A DNA stretch of 64,000 nt, from positions 1 through 64,000 of the forward strand of contig CACYLW010000001.1 in the NCBI GenBank assembly GCA_902775345.1. Reading direction: 5' to 3'. Below are positions 26,992 to 35,956 of the stretch, in pieces (within the stretch, counting starts at the first letter, position 1; each line of letters opens with the position of its first letter). Source of the DNA: an uncultured Eubacteriales bacterium (lineage in GTDB: Bacteria; Bacillota; Clostridia; Peptostreptococcales; Anaerovoracaceae). A program made the position numbers and the translations under genes. The notes beneath the pieces were generated by a model. The model was not told the origin of the DNA. It ran no database searches and worked only from the letters and a program-made list of their open reading frames with translations.

Positions 26992-27876
26992 GTGAAAAAG
27001 AGAGAACATAAGATACTTGATCATACGATTTTAAGCTACTTTCTGCTGTGGATCTATGTATCTGTATTTGAGGAAACCCTGGGAGGCTTAGCGGATAAAT
27101 GTATTGGCAATGTCATCCCGGGCTATGCGGCAGAGAGGCTGGTCATGGGCAGAACTGCCGATGTTGCCGCGGGTGTCGGAGTCGCGGCTGCGGCGCTCCT
27201 TGCGGCATTGTTATTCAAACTGTGGTTCAGACCGGATTTTAACGGCTGCCTTCAGAAAGGAGGCTTTAAAGAGGGTCTTCTGATGCTTCTGCCGTTTCTG
27301 GTCATCCATTATGCAGGCAGCATAGTCAGCTGGATAACACTCGGTACAGGCAGTGTGTTCATAGCCCTGCTGAGAGCTGCAGCACCGGGATTCGGCGAAG
27401 AGATTATGTTCCGCGGACTGGGAGTCGCCAATTATATGAGGAAGATAAAGTCCGGGGGGCAGATCAAAGTCATATTCTGGCTGTCTTCAATAGTGTTTGG
27501 CCTGATACATCTGCTGAATATCACTGTGGGCGGTGACCCGGTGTCAGTCGTCATACAATCCATATATGCCGTTGGTGTAGGGATGCTTTTCGGAGCCGTT
27601 TATCTGCGAACAGGAAACCTGTGGCCGACAATACTGGGACACATGAGCGTGGACTTTTTTGAGCTTATCCGTGTCGATTTGTCCGGCAGCGGCGGAGTCA
27701 TGACCGGCATGGGCATAGGAGACTGGATCACTATTGTCGCGGGAATTTTCGCCGCTTTCTGGGCGCTGCGCCTGATGAATCAGAAATATTATGACGAGAT
27801 CATGAGAATATGGGACATGAAGTGGAACAAAAATAGCAATGAGCAGCGTACGGAGAAAGGGGACGCGACAGTCTGA
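26992..27876 (+). CDS. CPBP family intramembrane glutamic protease
   Basis: This 294-residue polytopic protein belongs to the CPBP (CAAX protease and bacteriocin-processing, Abi) family. The three catalytic motifs are seen: E136-E137-xxx-R141 in FGEEIMFRG, F-x-x-x-H ending at H173 in VFGLIH, and H217-xxx-D221 in GHMSVD. It starts with GTG at 26992, seven to ten bases after AAGGAG. Members cleave prenylated or peptide substrates in the membrane and often take part in bacteriocin immunity or signalling. No bacteriocin gene is visible nearby, so the substrate is unknown. Confidence 0.83.
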   Translation: MKKREHKILDHTILSYFLLWIYVSVFEETLGGLADKCIGNVIPGYAAERLVMGRTADVAAGVGVAAAALLAALLFKLWFRPDFNGCLQKGGFKEGLLMLLPFLVIHYAGSIVSWITLGTGSVFIALLRAAAPGFGEEIMFRGLGVANYMRKIKSGGQIKVIFWLSSIVFGLIHLLNITVGGDPVSVVIQSIYAVGVGMLFGAVYLRTGNLWPTILGHMSVDFFELIRVDLSGSGGVMTGMGIGDWITIVAGIFAAFWALRLMNQKYYDEIMRIWDMKWNKNSNEQRTEKGDATV

Positions 27877-27981
27877 TAAAATGCTTCATAATTAAATAAA
27901 TATGTGGCATAATGAATAATTATAACTGTAGTTAAATTTGTTTAATCGAATCATATGTTATATGGTAGAAAGGGGGTATTA

Positions 27982-29409
27982 ATGTCGGCTGATGAAAAGA
28001 AAGTAAAGGGACTTAGCGTTATGACTTCCGAGTATGAACTGGAAGGACGTATCCCTACCGGAAAAGCGATCATACTCGGTATGCAGCACGTTCTGGCCAT
28101 GTTCGTGGGTAACCTTACACCTATTCTGGTCATAGGCGGAGCATGTTCGCTCGGTGACTCGGGGCTGATGGTTCCTGTCATCCAGAATGCCATGCTGGTA
28201 GCGGGTCTTGTAACACTCGTGTAGCTGTGGACCATCGGACCTATCGGTGCCAGACTGCCGTGTGTAATGGGAACCAGTTCCGGTTTCATAGGTGTAATGA
28301 GCGGTGTTGCCGGTTCCATGGGAGGAGGAGTAGTCGCATATGGCGCTATTCTTGGAGCCTGCTTCATAGGCGGTATATTCGAGATGCTGCTCGGATTCAT
28401 GCTTAAGCCTCTGCGTAAATTCTTCCCTAGCGTAGTAACGGGTACGGTCGTAACGGCGATCGGTCTGTCTCTGATCAGCGTCGGTATCAACTCGTTCGGA
28501 GGCGGCAACAATAACAAGGACTTCGGTTCGCCGACCAACCTGCTGATCGGTCTTGCAGTGCTTGTCTTCATAATCGTGCTCAAGCATTTCACAAAAGGTA
28601 TCTGGTCTGCGGCGTCGATTCTTTTCGGAATCATTTTCGGATATATTCTGTGCGCGATCCTGGCCCTGTTCCTCGATACGACTTATGTCGTGGAAGGTGA
28701 GACATACATCCACTCCTGGGTCCTGCAGTGGGACAAGGTAGCGGCGGCTGCGTGGATATCGCTGCCTAAGATAATGCCTGTTAAATTCGTATTTGATGTG
28801 CGCGCGATAATTCCGATTATGATTATGTTCATCGTAACTGCCGTAGAGACTATAGGTGACCTTTCGGGCATCACTGAGGGAGGCCTCGGACGTGAAGCTA
28901 CAGATAAAGAGCTTTCCGGCGGAGTTGCATGCGATGGTATCGGTTCGACATTCGCTACATTCTTCGGCGTTCTGCCTAACACATCGTTCAGCCAGAATGT
29001 AGGACTTGTGGGAATGACGAAGATAGTAAACCTGTTTGCGATCACAATGGGAGCGCTCTTCCTGGTGCTCTGCGGATTCTGCCCTAAGCTGGCTGCTGTC
29101 GTTCAGCTGATGCCTCAGTCGGTACTCGGCGGAGCAGCTGTAATGATGTTCGCGTCCATTGTAGTAAGCGGCATCCAGCTGATCACTAAGGATGGTATCG
29201 GAAACCGTGAGGTAACGATCGTTGCAGTATCCCTCGGTCTCGGATACGGACTCGGCTCAACAGCGAATGTACTGGCTCACATGCCTGCATTCGTAGGATA
29301 TATCTTCGGCGGATCCGGAATCGTTCCGGCGGCTATCGTTGCAATCATACTCAATATCGTACTTAAGAAGGATCCTAAGGAGAAAGAAGCTGAGCCTCTC
29401 TGGGATTGA
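27982..29409 (+). pseudogene. NCS2 nucleobase permease interrupted by in-frame TAG
   Basis: One frame from the ATG at 27982 (RBS AAAGGGGG) to 29409 encodes a 475-residue NCS2 family uracil/xanthine permease: GMQHVLAMFVGNLTPILVIGG at the start and DLSGITEGGLGR and SFSQNVGLVGMTK later. The frame is broken once by TAG at 28222-28224 in LVTLV*LWTIGPIGARLP. Relatives have Gln at that place, so a single CAG to TAG change explains it. The downstream part has no other damage. Either the gene was lost very recently, or there is a base-call error. Several other genes here end in TAG, so the codon is not reassigned. Uptake of xanthine or uracil would be the original role. Confidence 0.85.
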
Positions 29410-29438
29410 TCCGTGCTGAACGTATTATCATGGAAACG

Positions 29439-29476
29439 AAGGACTTCCTGCAAAAGGCCGGGAGTCCTTTATTTTA
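29439..29476 (+). terminator. Intrinsic terminator after the permease
   Basis: AAGGACT (29439-29445) pairs with AGTCCTT (29463-29469), followed by TTATTTT. The leader further on (29477-29594) has a smaller hairpin, ACAGGCT 29528-29534 with AGCCTGT 29548-29554, and no T-run. Confidence 0.7.
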
Positions 29477-29594
29477 CAGAGCTTCGTTGTTTTTTGAGTG
29501 ACTTTTGCAGAACTTAGGGTGTAAAATACAGGCTATATGGGCAGAAAAGCCTGTGTAAAACAAAAGAGGCTGTTATTGGGAAGGAACAATCAGA

Positions 29595-30785
29595 ATGAAG
29601 GAAAGTATCAGAAAAATATCTACAGACGCTATTCACGGAGGCAGCAACAGGGATCAGTACGGCTCGCTGATCACTCCGATCTACAACACATCCACATACA
29701 TTTTTGATTCCACGGCGCAGGGTGCCGCGAGGTTTGCCCTCGAGGAACCGGGATATATCTATCCCCGCATAGGCTCACCGACATGTAACGATCTGGAAGA
29801 CATCCTTGCGCGCCTTGAAGGAGGCGAAGCGGGACTGGTCACAGCGACAGGCATGGGAGCGATCACTGCCACCATATGGACGATGATCAACGGCGGAGAA
29901 GAGATCATTGCGGATAAGACACTGTATGGCTGTACTTTCGAATTCTTCAGACATCACCTCAGCCGCTTCGGAGTTACCGTTCATTTCATCGAAATGTCTG
30001 ATGAGAACGAGCTCAGGGCAGCGCTGAACGAAAAGACAAAGATCGTTTATCTCGAGACTCCTGCTAATCCGAACTTAAAAATAATAGATATCGAAAAGAC
30101 TGCGAAGATCGCCCACGAATTCAATCCGGAGATACGGGTCATCGCTGACAACACATTCGCTTCTCCTGCTCTTCAGCGCCCGCTTGAGCTGGGATGTGAT
30201 ATCGTTTTACATTCCTGCACCAAATACATCAACGGTCACGGAGATGTACTGGCCGGCGCGGTCATTTCCGATCAGGAGACCATCAACAACATCCGCCTGG
30301 TCGGTATCAAGGACATGACCGGTGCGGTCCTCGCGCCAAATGAAGCCTTTCTTGTGGCCCGCGGACTGAAGACACTGGAGATCCGCATGCAGCGTCACTG
30401 TGAAAGTGCCATGAAGGTAGCGGAATACCTGAAGAGCAATGAGAAGGTAGAGAAGGTCTTCTACCCCGGCCTCGAGCATCATGAAGGTCACGATATCGCG
30501 GCAAAGCAGATGTGCGGCTTCGGAGGCGTGGTAAGCTTTGTAGTCAAAGGCGGACGCGAAAAAGCAGCCATAGTAACAGATAATGTAAAAGTCGCTTCAC
30601 TCGCCGTTTCACTCGGAGCGGCAGAGACTCTGATCGAGCATCCTGCATCCATGACGCATTCTCCTCTGTCCGATAAAGAGCTGATCGCTGCGGACATTCA
30701 GCCGGGACTGATCCGTCTCTCAGTAGGACTTGAAAACGTTGAGGATATCGTAGATGATCTGAAGCAGGCCTTTGAAAAAATATAG
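29595..30785 (+). CDS. megL: Methionine gamma-lyase
   Basis: The 396-residue PLP enzyme belongs to the Cys/Met metabolism family. It is called methionine gamma-lyase because the cysteine that marks this enzyme is present: C113 in TLYGCTFEFF. The Schiff-base lysine is K211 in HSCTKYINGHGD, and SPTC and YPRIG close to residue 60 fit the family. It would split L-methionine into methanethiol, 2-oxobutyrate and ammonia in the cytoplasm; 2-oxobutyrate can be fermented further. Cystathionine gamma-lyase or O-acetylhomoserine sulfhydrylase are alternatives, made less likely by C113. The start follows GGGAAGGA. Confidence 0.87.
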   Translation: MKESIRKISTDAIHGGSNRDQYGSLITPIYNTSTYIFDSTAQGAARFALEEPGYIYPRIGSPTCNDLEDILARLEGGEAGLVTATGMGAITATIWTMINGGEEIIADKTLYGCTFEFFRHHLSRFGVTVHFIEMSDENELRAALNEKTKIVYLETPANPNLKIIDIEKTAKIAHEFNPEIRVIADNTFASPALQRPLELGCDIVLHSCTKYINGHGDVLAGAVISDQETINNIRLVGIKDMTGAVLAPNEAFLVARGLKTLEIRMQRHCESAMKVAEYLKSNEKVEKVFYPGLEHHEGHDIAAKQMCGFGGVVSFVVKGGREKAAIVTDNVKVASLAVSLGAAETLIEHPASMTHSPLSDKELIAADIQPGLIRLSVGLENVEDIVDDLKQAFEKI

Positions 30786-30807
30786 GAAGATAAATCAGCG
30801 AACCATA

Positions 30808-31977
30808 ATGCCGGAATTACCTCAGGAATATAAGGAATATACTTTTGGACTGGCACTGCTGGATACGGTGCCGGTTTTACTGTTCCTCGGGAGCGGGCTC
30901 ATCATGTACAGCATGTACGGGAGACCGCTTCTGCTTGCAGGCGTACTTGCATCCTTTGCGGGAGGCATGAGCAAAGCGGTCTGGAAGATGATCGTTGTGA
31001 TCAGAAAAAAGGATCTACCGGGCCTGACAAAGGCGTTTCACATACTCTTGCCGGCCGGCTTTGCCCTGATGATCCTGTCTGTTGCTGCGGGAGGCAGAGC
31101 TGCCTTTTCCGGGCTGTGGCGGTCATTAACCATGATGCCCGCGGCCATCATGTTCGCAGCCGGTTTTGCCCTGCTTTGCCTGATGGGGTACCTCGGGGCG
31201 CATATGGACGGCAGTGCCCGCTCGAACTGGATAGAAGAACTGGTCAACACTTTGGCGCAGCTCGCTGTTCTTGCCGGTGTGATAGCTGTATATTTCGGGA
31301 CTTACTATCATGCGGATGTTACTGCGCTTGCTGCTCTCGAAAGCATGGATGATGTAAGTGTCTCGGAGATCACGCAGGAGGATAACGGAACAGACGGATG
31401 GCTCTTTGACGGTCCGGGTACGGATTCCGCGCTGGTGTTTTATCCCGGAGCCAAGGTCGAAGCTGCTTCATATGCACCGCTTATGAAGGAGATATCTGCT
31501 CGCGGCGTCGATTGCTATCTGTGCGAAATGCCACTGAAATTTGCGCTGCTGGGCAAGGACGCGGCAGAGCATATACGCGATGATGAAATAAATGAATATG
31601 AGAACTGGTATATCGGAGGGCATTCGCTCGGAGGTGCGGCTGCGGCCATGGCTGCGGATGATGCAGAGGAGGATGAAAGTGCATCTGCATGGGACGGACT
31701 GATCCTGCTTGCTGCATATCCGACCGGGGAACTCAGCACTCCGGTGCTCTCGATATTTGGTTCGGAGGATCTGGTTCTCAATACTGACAGATACAGTAAG
31801 GCAGAAGCTGACGGCCTGTGGCCTGCTGATTTCACCGAGCTGGTCATAGAGGGAGGGAACCACGCGCAGTTCGGAAGCTATGGTGCGCAAAAGGGCGATG
31901 GCAAAGCCCTGATAGATGAGGACATACAGAAAAAAGAAACCGCGGAGGCGGTTTCCGGATGGATCAGGTGCAAATAA
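30808..31977 (+). CDS. Membrane protein with C-terminal alpha/beta hydrolase domain
   Basis: The 389-residue protein has about five hydrophobic helices in residues 12-165, then an extracellular-looking hydrolase domain of the alpha/beta-hydrolase-5 type (about 195-385). The nucleophile is S273 in YIGGHSLGGAA, and LSIFGSEDLV and EGGNHAQFG supply the likely Asp and His. The ATG at 30808 lies 22 bases after the megL stop; an earlier TTG at 30772 would overlap megL. Neither has a strong RBS, so the start is uncertain. It probably shares the megL transcript. Function unknown. Confidence 0.65.
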   Translation: MPELPQEYKEYTFGLALLDTVPVLLFLGSGLIMYSMYGRPLLLAGVLASFAGGMSKAVWKMIVVIRKKDLPGLTKAFHILLPAGFALMILSVAAGGRAAFSGLWRSLTMMPAAIMFAAGFALLCLMGYLGAHMDGSARSNWIEELVNTLAQLAVLAGVIAVYFGTYYHADVTALAALESMDDVSVSEITQEDNGTDGWLFDGPGTDSALVFYPGAKVEAASYAPLMKEISARGVDCYLCEMPLKFALLGKDAAEHIRDDEINEYENWYIGGHSLGGAAAAMAADDAEEDESASAWDGLILLAAYPTGELSTPVLSIFGSEDLVLNTDRYSKAEADGLWPADFTELVIEGGNHAQFGSYGAQKGDGKALIDEDIQKKETAEAVSGWIRCK

Positions 31978-31989
31978 GCCTAAACAAAA

Positions 31990-32024
31990 GACGCTGCTTA
32001 ACTGTGCAGCGCCTTTCTTTTTTC
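31990..32024 (+). terminator. Intrinsic terminator
   Basis: CGCTGC (31992-31997 region) pairs with GCAGCG (32006-32011), followed by a long T-rich run (TTTCTTTTTT). It ends the plus-strand megL-hydrolase transcript and overlaps the 3-prime end of the convergent permease gene. Confidence 0.75.
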
Positions 32025-33098
32025 TACATATCTTTCAAACCGCAGCTTGAGCAATGCTGCCACGGGTACAGCTACAAGCATTCCGACAACACCGCCGATC
32101 TTTCCGCCGGCCAGAAGAGCGATTATGACCAGCACCGGATGAACTTCCACGTTGCTGCTCAGCATTCTCGGATTGATGATATTGCCGTCAATGAACATGA
32201 CAGTTGCAAGTATGGCACCACCAATGACCAGATGCAGTATGGAGCCTTCTGCCAGGCAGACGATTATCAGCGATCCGAAGCCTACGACCGGCCCTACATA
32301 AGGCACCAGATTGCCAAGCCCGGTGAGGATCCCGATCACTACTGCGTAAGGCACTCCCGCGATAAGAAGCGCAACGCAGACCAGCGATCCTACTATGGCC
32401 GCGTCCATGGACTGACCTCTTATATATCCGGAGAACACTTTGTTAGCGTCTGCGGAGAGCGTATGAAGTTTTTCCTGTGTTTCCTCGTTTGCGAAGACTT
32501 TAAGAACTTCTGCCCAGTACCTGAATATCTTCTCGTCGAGAAGGAAGTAGACAGAAAATATCACGGCAAACAGCAGCGTGGACGCGCCCGATCTGACACC
32601 GTTGAAGATCCTGCCCAGCATGTCTCCGAGACTTCCGAGATTTATATTCATGCTTGCCAGCTGCTTTTCTATGGTCGTCCAGAATTTTGAAAACTGATCG
32701 GCAATGGCAACGAGATATTCCTTGAACTCCGCGGGGTTGAATGCTGAAAGGCTCTTTGTGACAGTGACCGCTATTATCCCCAGAATAAGACCGAGCACCA
32801 TCAGTACTATGATAAATGTCAGTACTACAGCAGCGACTCTTCCTGCAGCCCTGTTTTTCATTCCGCTGAAAAGTTTGGTCTCAAGCTTCTTTACGGCAGG
32901 ACTCAGCAGATATGTGAATACAAGGCCGAGTACAAGCGGCTTCAGAACTGCAGAAAGGAAGGACACGGCAGTGCCGGTCTTTCCGGCCAGATAGTAAATG
33001 ACAAGTCCCAGCGCAAACGTAATGAGCACTGTCTTTATCACGTAATACGATTTTATCGAATATTCCTTGTTATAATACTTATCAAGTCTTTTCATCAT
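31998..33098 (-). CDS. AI-2E family transporter
   Basis: This 366-residue polytopic protein belongs to the AI-2E (UPF0118) family. Typical features are an N-terminal pair of helices, a central amphipathic region (residues ~110-200), and the C-terminal block GLGNLVPYVGPVVG, with the later HPVLVIIALLAGG. Members have been linked to autoinducer-2 export, Na+/H+ exchange and stress response; the family name does not prove an AI-2 role. No luxS is in the window. It is a single gene with an ATG at 33098 and a weak AATGG upstream. Confidence 0.85.
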   Translation of the reverse strand: MMKRLDKYYNKEYSIKSYYVIKTVLITFALGLVIYYLAGKTGTAVSFLSAVLKPLVLGLVFTYLLSPAVKKLETKLFSGMKNRAAGRVAAVVLTFIIVLMVLGLILGIIAVTVTKSLSAFNPAEFKEYLVAIADQFSKFWTTIEKQLASMNINLGSLGDMLGRIFNGVRSGASTLLFAVIFSVYFLLDEKIFRYWAEVLKVFANEETQEKLHTLSADANKVFSGYIRGQSMDAAIVGSLVCVALLIAGVPYAVVIGILTGLGNLVPYVGPVVGFGSLIIVCLAEGSILHLVIGGAILATVMFIDGNIINPRMLSSNVEVHPVLVIIALLAGGKIGGVVGMLVAVPVAALLKLRFERYVEKRKALHS

Positions 33099-33217
33099 TC
33101 CATTCCCGATCCCCGGTGTTTAACACTTCAATGATAGATGATATCATTATAGCAAATTATCTGTTTGACGCGGAATGAAGAGTCAGATATATTCAAATTA
33201 AAAAAGGAGGGCGCGCT

Positions 33218-33679
33218 ATGAAAATCGCAATGGCAAATGATCATGCCGGAACACAGATGAAAGAAGAAATAAAAGCTTATCTCATTTCGCAGGGTCATGA
33301 GGTGGAAGACTTCGGAACCTATGACGGTGCATCCTGCGATCTGTCGGATTTTGTATACCCTGCTGCCCTGGCAGTCGCAAAGGGAGAGTGTGACAGAGGC
33401 ATCTTCTGCGATGGAGTCGGCTATGGCAGTGCTCTGATCGCGAACAAGATAAACGGCTGCTACGCGGCTGTCTGCCAGGATCCTGTCTGCGCTGCTCTTG
33501 CAAGGGAACATACTGATTCAAACATCCTGTGCCTCGGCGCCAAGATAATCGGCGGACTCATGTCAATGGAGATAGTCAAGACCTGGCTTACGACAGATCC
33601 TCTCATGGAAGAAAAGTACCGCAGAAGAGTAAACAAAGTCTGCGAGATCAATGATAAGCACTGCGTTCCGGTAAAGTAG
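33218..33679 (+). CDS. RpiB/LacAB-family sugar-phosphate isomerase
   Basis: This 153-residue protein has the RpiB/LacA/LacB fold: NDHAG near residue 8, a catalytic cysteine C64 in GIFCDGVGYG, and REHTDSN with the base His near 98. The phosphate loop differs from ordinary RpiB, which has ICGTGxGxSIAANK; here it reads CDGVGYGSALIANK with one extra residue. That suggests a substrate other than ribose 5-phosphate. In Brucella an RpiB-like enzyme (EryI) acts on a tetrulose phosphate. The gene lies alone, 9 kb from the polyol PTS cluster, with RBS AAAGGAGG and a terminator at 33725. Confidence 0.8.
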   Translation: MKIAMANDHAGTQMKEEIKAYLISQGHEVEDFGTYDGASCDLSDFVYPAALAVAKGECDRGIFCDGVGYGSALIANKINGCYAAVCQDPVCAALAREHTDSNILCLGAKIIGGLMSMEIVKTWLTTDPLMEEKYRRRVNKVCEINDKHCVPVK

Positions 33680-33724
33680 GATCCGCACAGGCGAAAGACA
33701 GTGAAAGCTGATAAAGATCATCAG

Positions 33725-33745
33725 AGCCCCGGTTACGGGGCTTTT
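33725..33745 (+). terminator. Intrinsic terminator
   Basis: GCCCC (33726-33730) pairs with GGGGC (33737-33741) around GGTTAC and ends in TTTTAAA. Confidence 0.7.
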
Positions 33746-33769
33746 AAATTAGTGTATGCTAATCCAATG

Positions 33770-33778
33770 TGGTATAAT
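33770..33778 (+). promoter_or_regulatory. Extended -10 promoter of the lipoprotein gene
   Basis: TGGTATAAT is an extended -10 element (TGnTATAAT) 31 bases before the ATG at 33810. A weak TTAGTG lies 18 bases upstream. Strong extended -10 elements can work without a good -35. Confidence 0.6.
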
Positions 33779-33809
33779 TATTATGTATATGCGTATTGGG
33801 AGGTTCATT

Positions 33810-35240
33810 ATGAAGAAGCATAAAGCAGGCTTGCTGAAACTGGTGGTCCTGACCCTGACCGTCTGCATGCTGAGCGCGTGCGGACAGAGCGCGGCATCAT
33901 CGGGCAAGGGCGGATACACGATCGACAATATCCGTGAGCAAGTCGTCGGACTCAATGAAGAAATGGAGCTCGAAAGCGGTCAGAAAAAAGCCGTTACAAA
34001 CTTTGATAATGCTGCGACTACTCCTGCGCTGCAGCCTGTCATGGACGAGGTGGATGAACAACTTAAGAAATACGGTTCGATCGGAAGAGGCTTTTCACCA
34101 AAGTCAGACTATTCGACCGATCTTTACAATAATACAAGAGACAAAGTCCTTGAGTTTGTGGGAGCAGATCCTGAAAAGTATACTGTCTTTTATGTCAACA
34201 ATACCACGGACGGCCTGAACAAGCTGGCGTCCGCGCTGATTGAGAAGAAGAGCGACGTGGTGCTGACAACGCGCATAGAGCATCATTCAAATGATCTGCC
34301 ATGGCGTGAGAGCGGCACGGTCATCTACGCTGAGGTTGATGATCAGGGACGTGTAATGTACGACGAGATCGAGAATCAGCTGAAGAACAACAAGGTAAAA
34401 TACGTCTCCGTAACAGCGGCTTCCAATGTGACCGGTTATGTTACAGACGTACACAGAGTAGCTAAACTCGCGCATAAGTACGGCGCGAAGATCATCGTAG
34501 ACGGAGCTCAGATAGTGGCCCACAGAAAGTTTTCGATGATGGGAGAAAGCGAAGATGAAAACATCGATTTCTTCGTGTTCTCCGCTCACAAGATGTATTC
34601 GCCATATGGCGGCGGCGCGGTAGTCGGTCTGACGGACGAACTCGGGTCTCACATGCCGAAGTTCTACGGCGGAGGCACGATCCATATCGTAGGCGATGAG
34701 TGGGTGGAATACGCTGAGGCGCCGAAGAGCTATGAAGCCGGCTCTCCGAACTATCCGGGAGTCGTAGGTCTGGGCAAGGCAATAGACATCCTTGAGGAGA
34801 TCGGATTCGACAAGATAGAAGAGCATGAGAAGGCTCTGAACCAGAGGCTGGTCGATGGTCTGCTGAAGATCGACAACTCGATAGTATACGGAGATACTGA
34901 AGACCTGAGCGACCGTGTCGGTGTCATCACGTTCAACTTCAGTGATGTAAACTCCCAGCTGGTGGCTGAGGAACTGTCACACCGTTACGGGATCGCGACC
35001 AGACGCGGCGCATTCTGCGCGAATCCATACGTCTGGAGACTGTACGGCCTGCCTGATGAAGCGGTAAGAAACTTTACGGAGTGCTCCGACATCAATACAC
35101 CGGGCATGATCCGCGTCAGCTTCGGGATCTATAACACCGAAGAAGAAGTAGATTATTTGCTTGAAGTCCTGCCTGACGCGATCAAGCAGGCAAAGAAGTC
35201 GAACGAAGAGAACTTCAATCTGGCTGAACCGTTATACTGA
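33810..35240 (+). CDS. Lipoprotein with class V aminotransferase (cysteine desulfurase-like) domain
   Basis: The 476-residue protein starts with a lipoprotein signal peptide: MKKHKAGLLK, a hydrophobic core, and the lipobox LSAC with the lipidated C24. The remainder is a complete PLP-dependent class V aminotransferase of the cysteine desulfurase/NifS-SufS group. The Schiff-base lysine is K261 in FSAHKMYSPYG, PLP-stacking is from EHHSNDLPW, and VDGAQIVAH binds the ring nitrogen. C403 in RRGAFCANP is near the position of the SufS persulfide cysteine. The start at 33810 follows GGGAGG. A lipid-anchored, presumably extracytoplasmic PLP enzyme of this family is very unusual. Serine dehydratase genes follow after 30 bases. 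Confidence 0.85.
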   Translation: MKKHKAGLLKLVVLTLTVCMLSACGQSAASSGKGGYTIDNIREQVVGLNEEMELESGQKKAVTNFDNAATTPALQPVMDEVDEQLKKYGSIGRGFSPKSDYSTDLYNNTRDKVLEFVGADPEKYTVFYVNNTTDGLNKLASALIEKKSDVVLTTRIEHHSNDLPWRESGTVIYAEVDDQGRVMYDEIENQLKNNKVKYVSVTAASNVTGYVTDVHRVAKLAHKYGAKIIVDGAQIVAHRKFSMMGESEDENIDFFVFSAHKMYSPYGGGAVVGLTDELGSHMPKFYGGGTIHIVGDEWVEYAEAPKSYEAGSPNYPGVVGLGKAIDILEEIGFDKIEEHEKALNQRLVDGLLKIDNSIVYGDTEDLSDRVGVITFNFSDVNSQLVAEELSHRYGIATRRGAFCANPYVWRLYGLPDEAVRNFTECSDINTPGMIRVSFGIYNTEEEVDYLLEVLPDAIKQAKKSNEENFNLAEPLY

Positions 35241-35270
35241 TCAAAAACTGCGTATAAACAGGGAGATTTT

Positions 35271-35945
35271 ATGGCTAACAACTACATCGGCATCTTTGAT
35301 GTCATAGGGCCTGTAATGGTCGGCCCATCAAGTTCGCATACTTCGGGCGCTGCGACTATATCCTGGATGGCCAGGCAGATCCTTTCGGGCGTACCTGTCA
35401 AGGCAACATTCACACTGTACGGGTCATTTGCCGACACGTACAAAGGTCATGGTACGGACAGAGCCCTGATAGGAGGAATGCTCGGATACAGGTCTGATGA
35501 TGTACGCATAAGGGACGCGTATAATGAGGCAAGAAAGAGCGGCCTGCAGGTGGATTTCGTTGCAGACAGGGAGACGCATGTCAGTCACCCGAATACGGTA
35601 GATATACTGATGGAAGCGGATGACGGGCATACGCTGCTCATCAGAGGCGAGTCCATCGGAGGCGGCCGGGTGCGCATCAGAAAGCTCAATGACATAGTAG
35701 TTGATTTCACGGGTGAATACAGCACCATGATCGTCGGTCACAAGGATGTCACCGGTACGGTAGCCTACATTACGAAGTGTCTTGCCGAAAAGAAGGTCAA
35801 TGTCGCTACCCTCAAACTCTTCAGGAAAGAGAAGGGCAAGGACGCGGTCACTGTAATAGAGACAGACAGCTTCATTCCGGAGATGCTTAAGGAAAAGATC
35901 CTTGAGTATGAGACCGTTACCAGCGTTGATGTGATCGAAGTGTAA
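35271..35945 (+). CDS. sdaAB: L-serine dehydratase, beta subunit
   Basis: The 224-residue protein is the beta subunit of the two-subunit, Fe-S dependent L-serine dehydratase of Gram-positive bacteria. Residues 1-140 form the beta domain (FDVIGPVMVGPSSSHTSGAA), where the SSSHT stretch helps bind substrate. The C-terminal part (about 148-222) is an ACT regulatory domain (TMIVGHKDVTGTVAYITK). With SdaAA it deaminates serine to pyruvate in the cytoplasm. It lies 30 bases after the PLP lipoprotein gene and 11 bases before sdaAA. Confidence 0.94.
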   Translation: MANNYIGIFDVIGPVMVGPSSSHTSGAATISWMARQILSGVPVKATFTLYGSFADTYKGHGTDRALIGGMLGYRSDDVRIRDAYNEARKSGLQVDFVADRETHVSHPNTVDILMEADDGHTLLIRGESIGGGRVRIRKLNDIVVDFTGEYSTMIVGHKDVTGTVAYITKCLAEKKVNVATLKLFRKEKGKDAVTVIETDSFIPEMLKEKILEYETVTSVDVIEV

Positions 35946-35956
35946 GGAGGGCTGCC

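Noticed and set aside
27982-29409. Reading the amber codon in the permease as a recoded sense codon (for example pyrrolysine).
   Set aside because: Several intact genes in the window end in TAG (hadB, etfB, the FldH-like gene, citE, the aconitase gene), no Pyl genes are present, and the codon replaces a Gln by one base change.
31998-33098. Calling the AI-2E family protein a quorum-sensing AI-2 exporter.
   Set aside because: The family has several reported roles, and no luxS or lsr genes are in the window.
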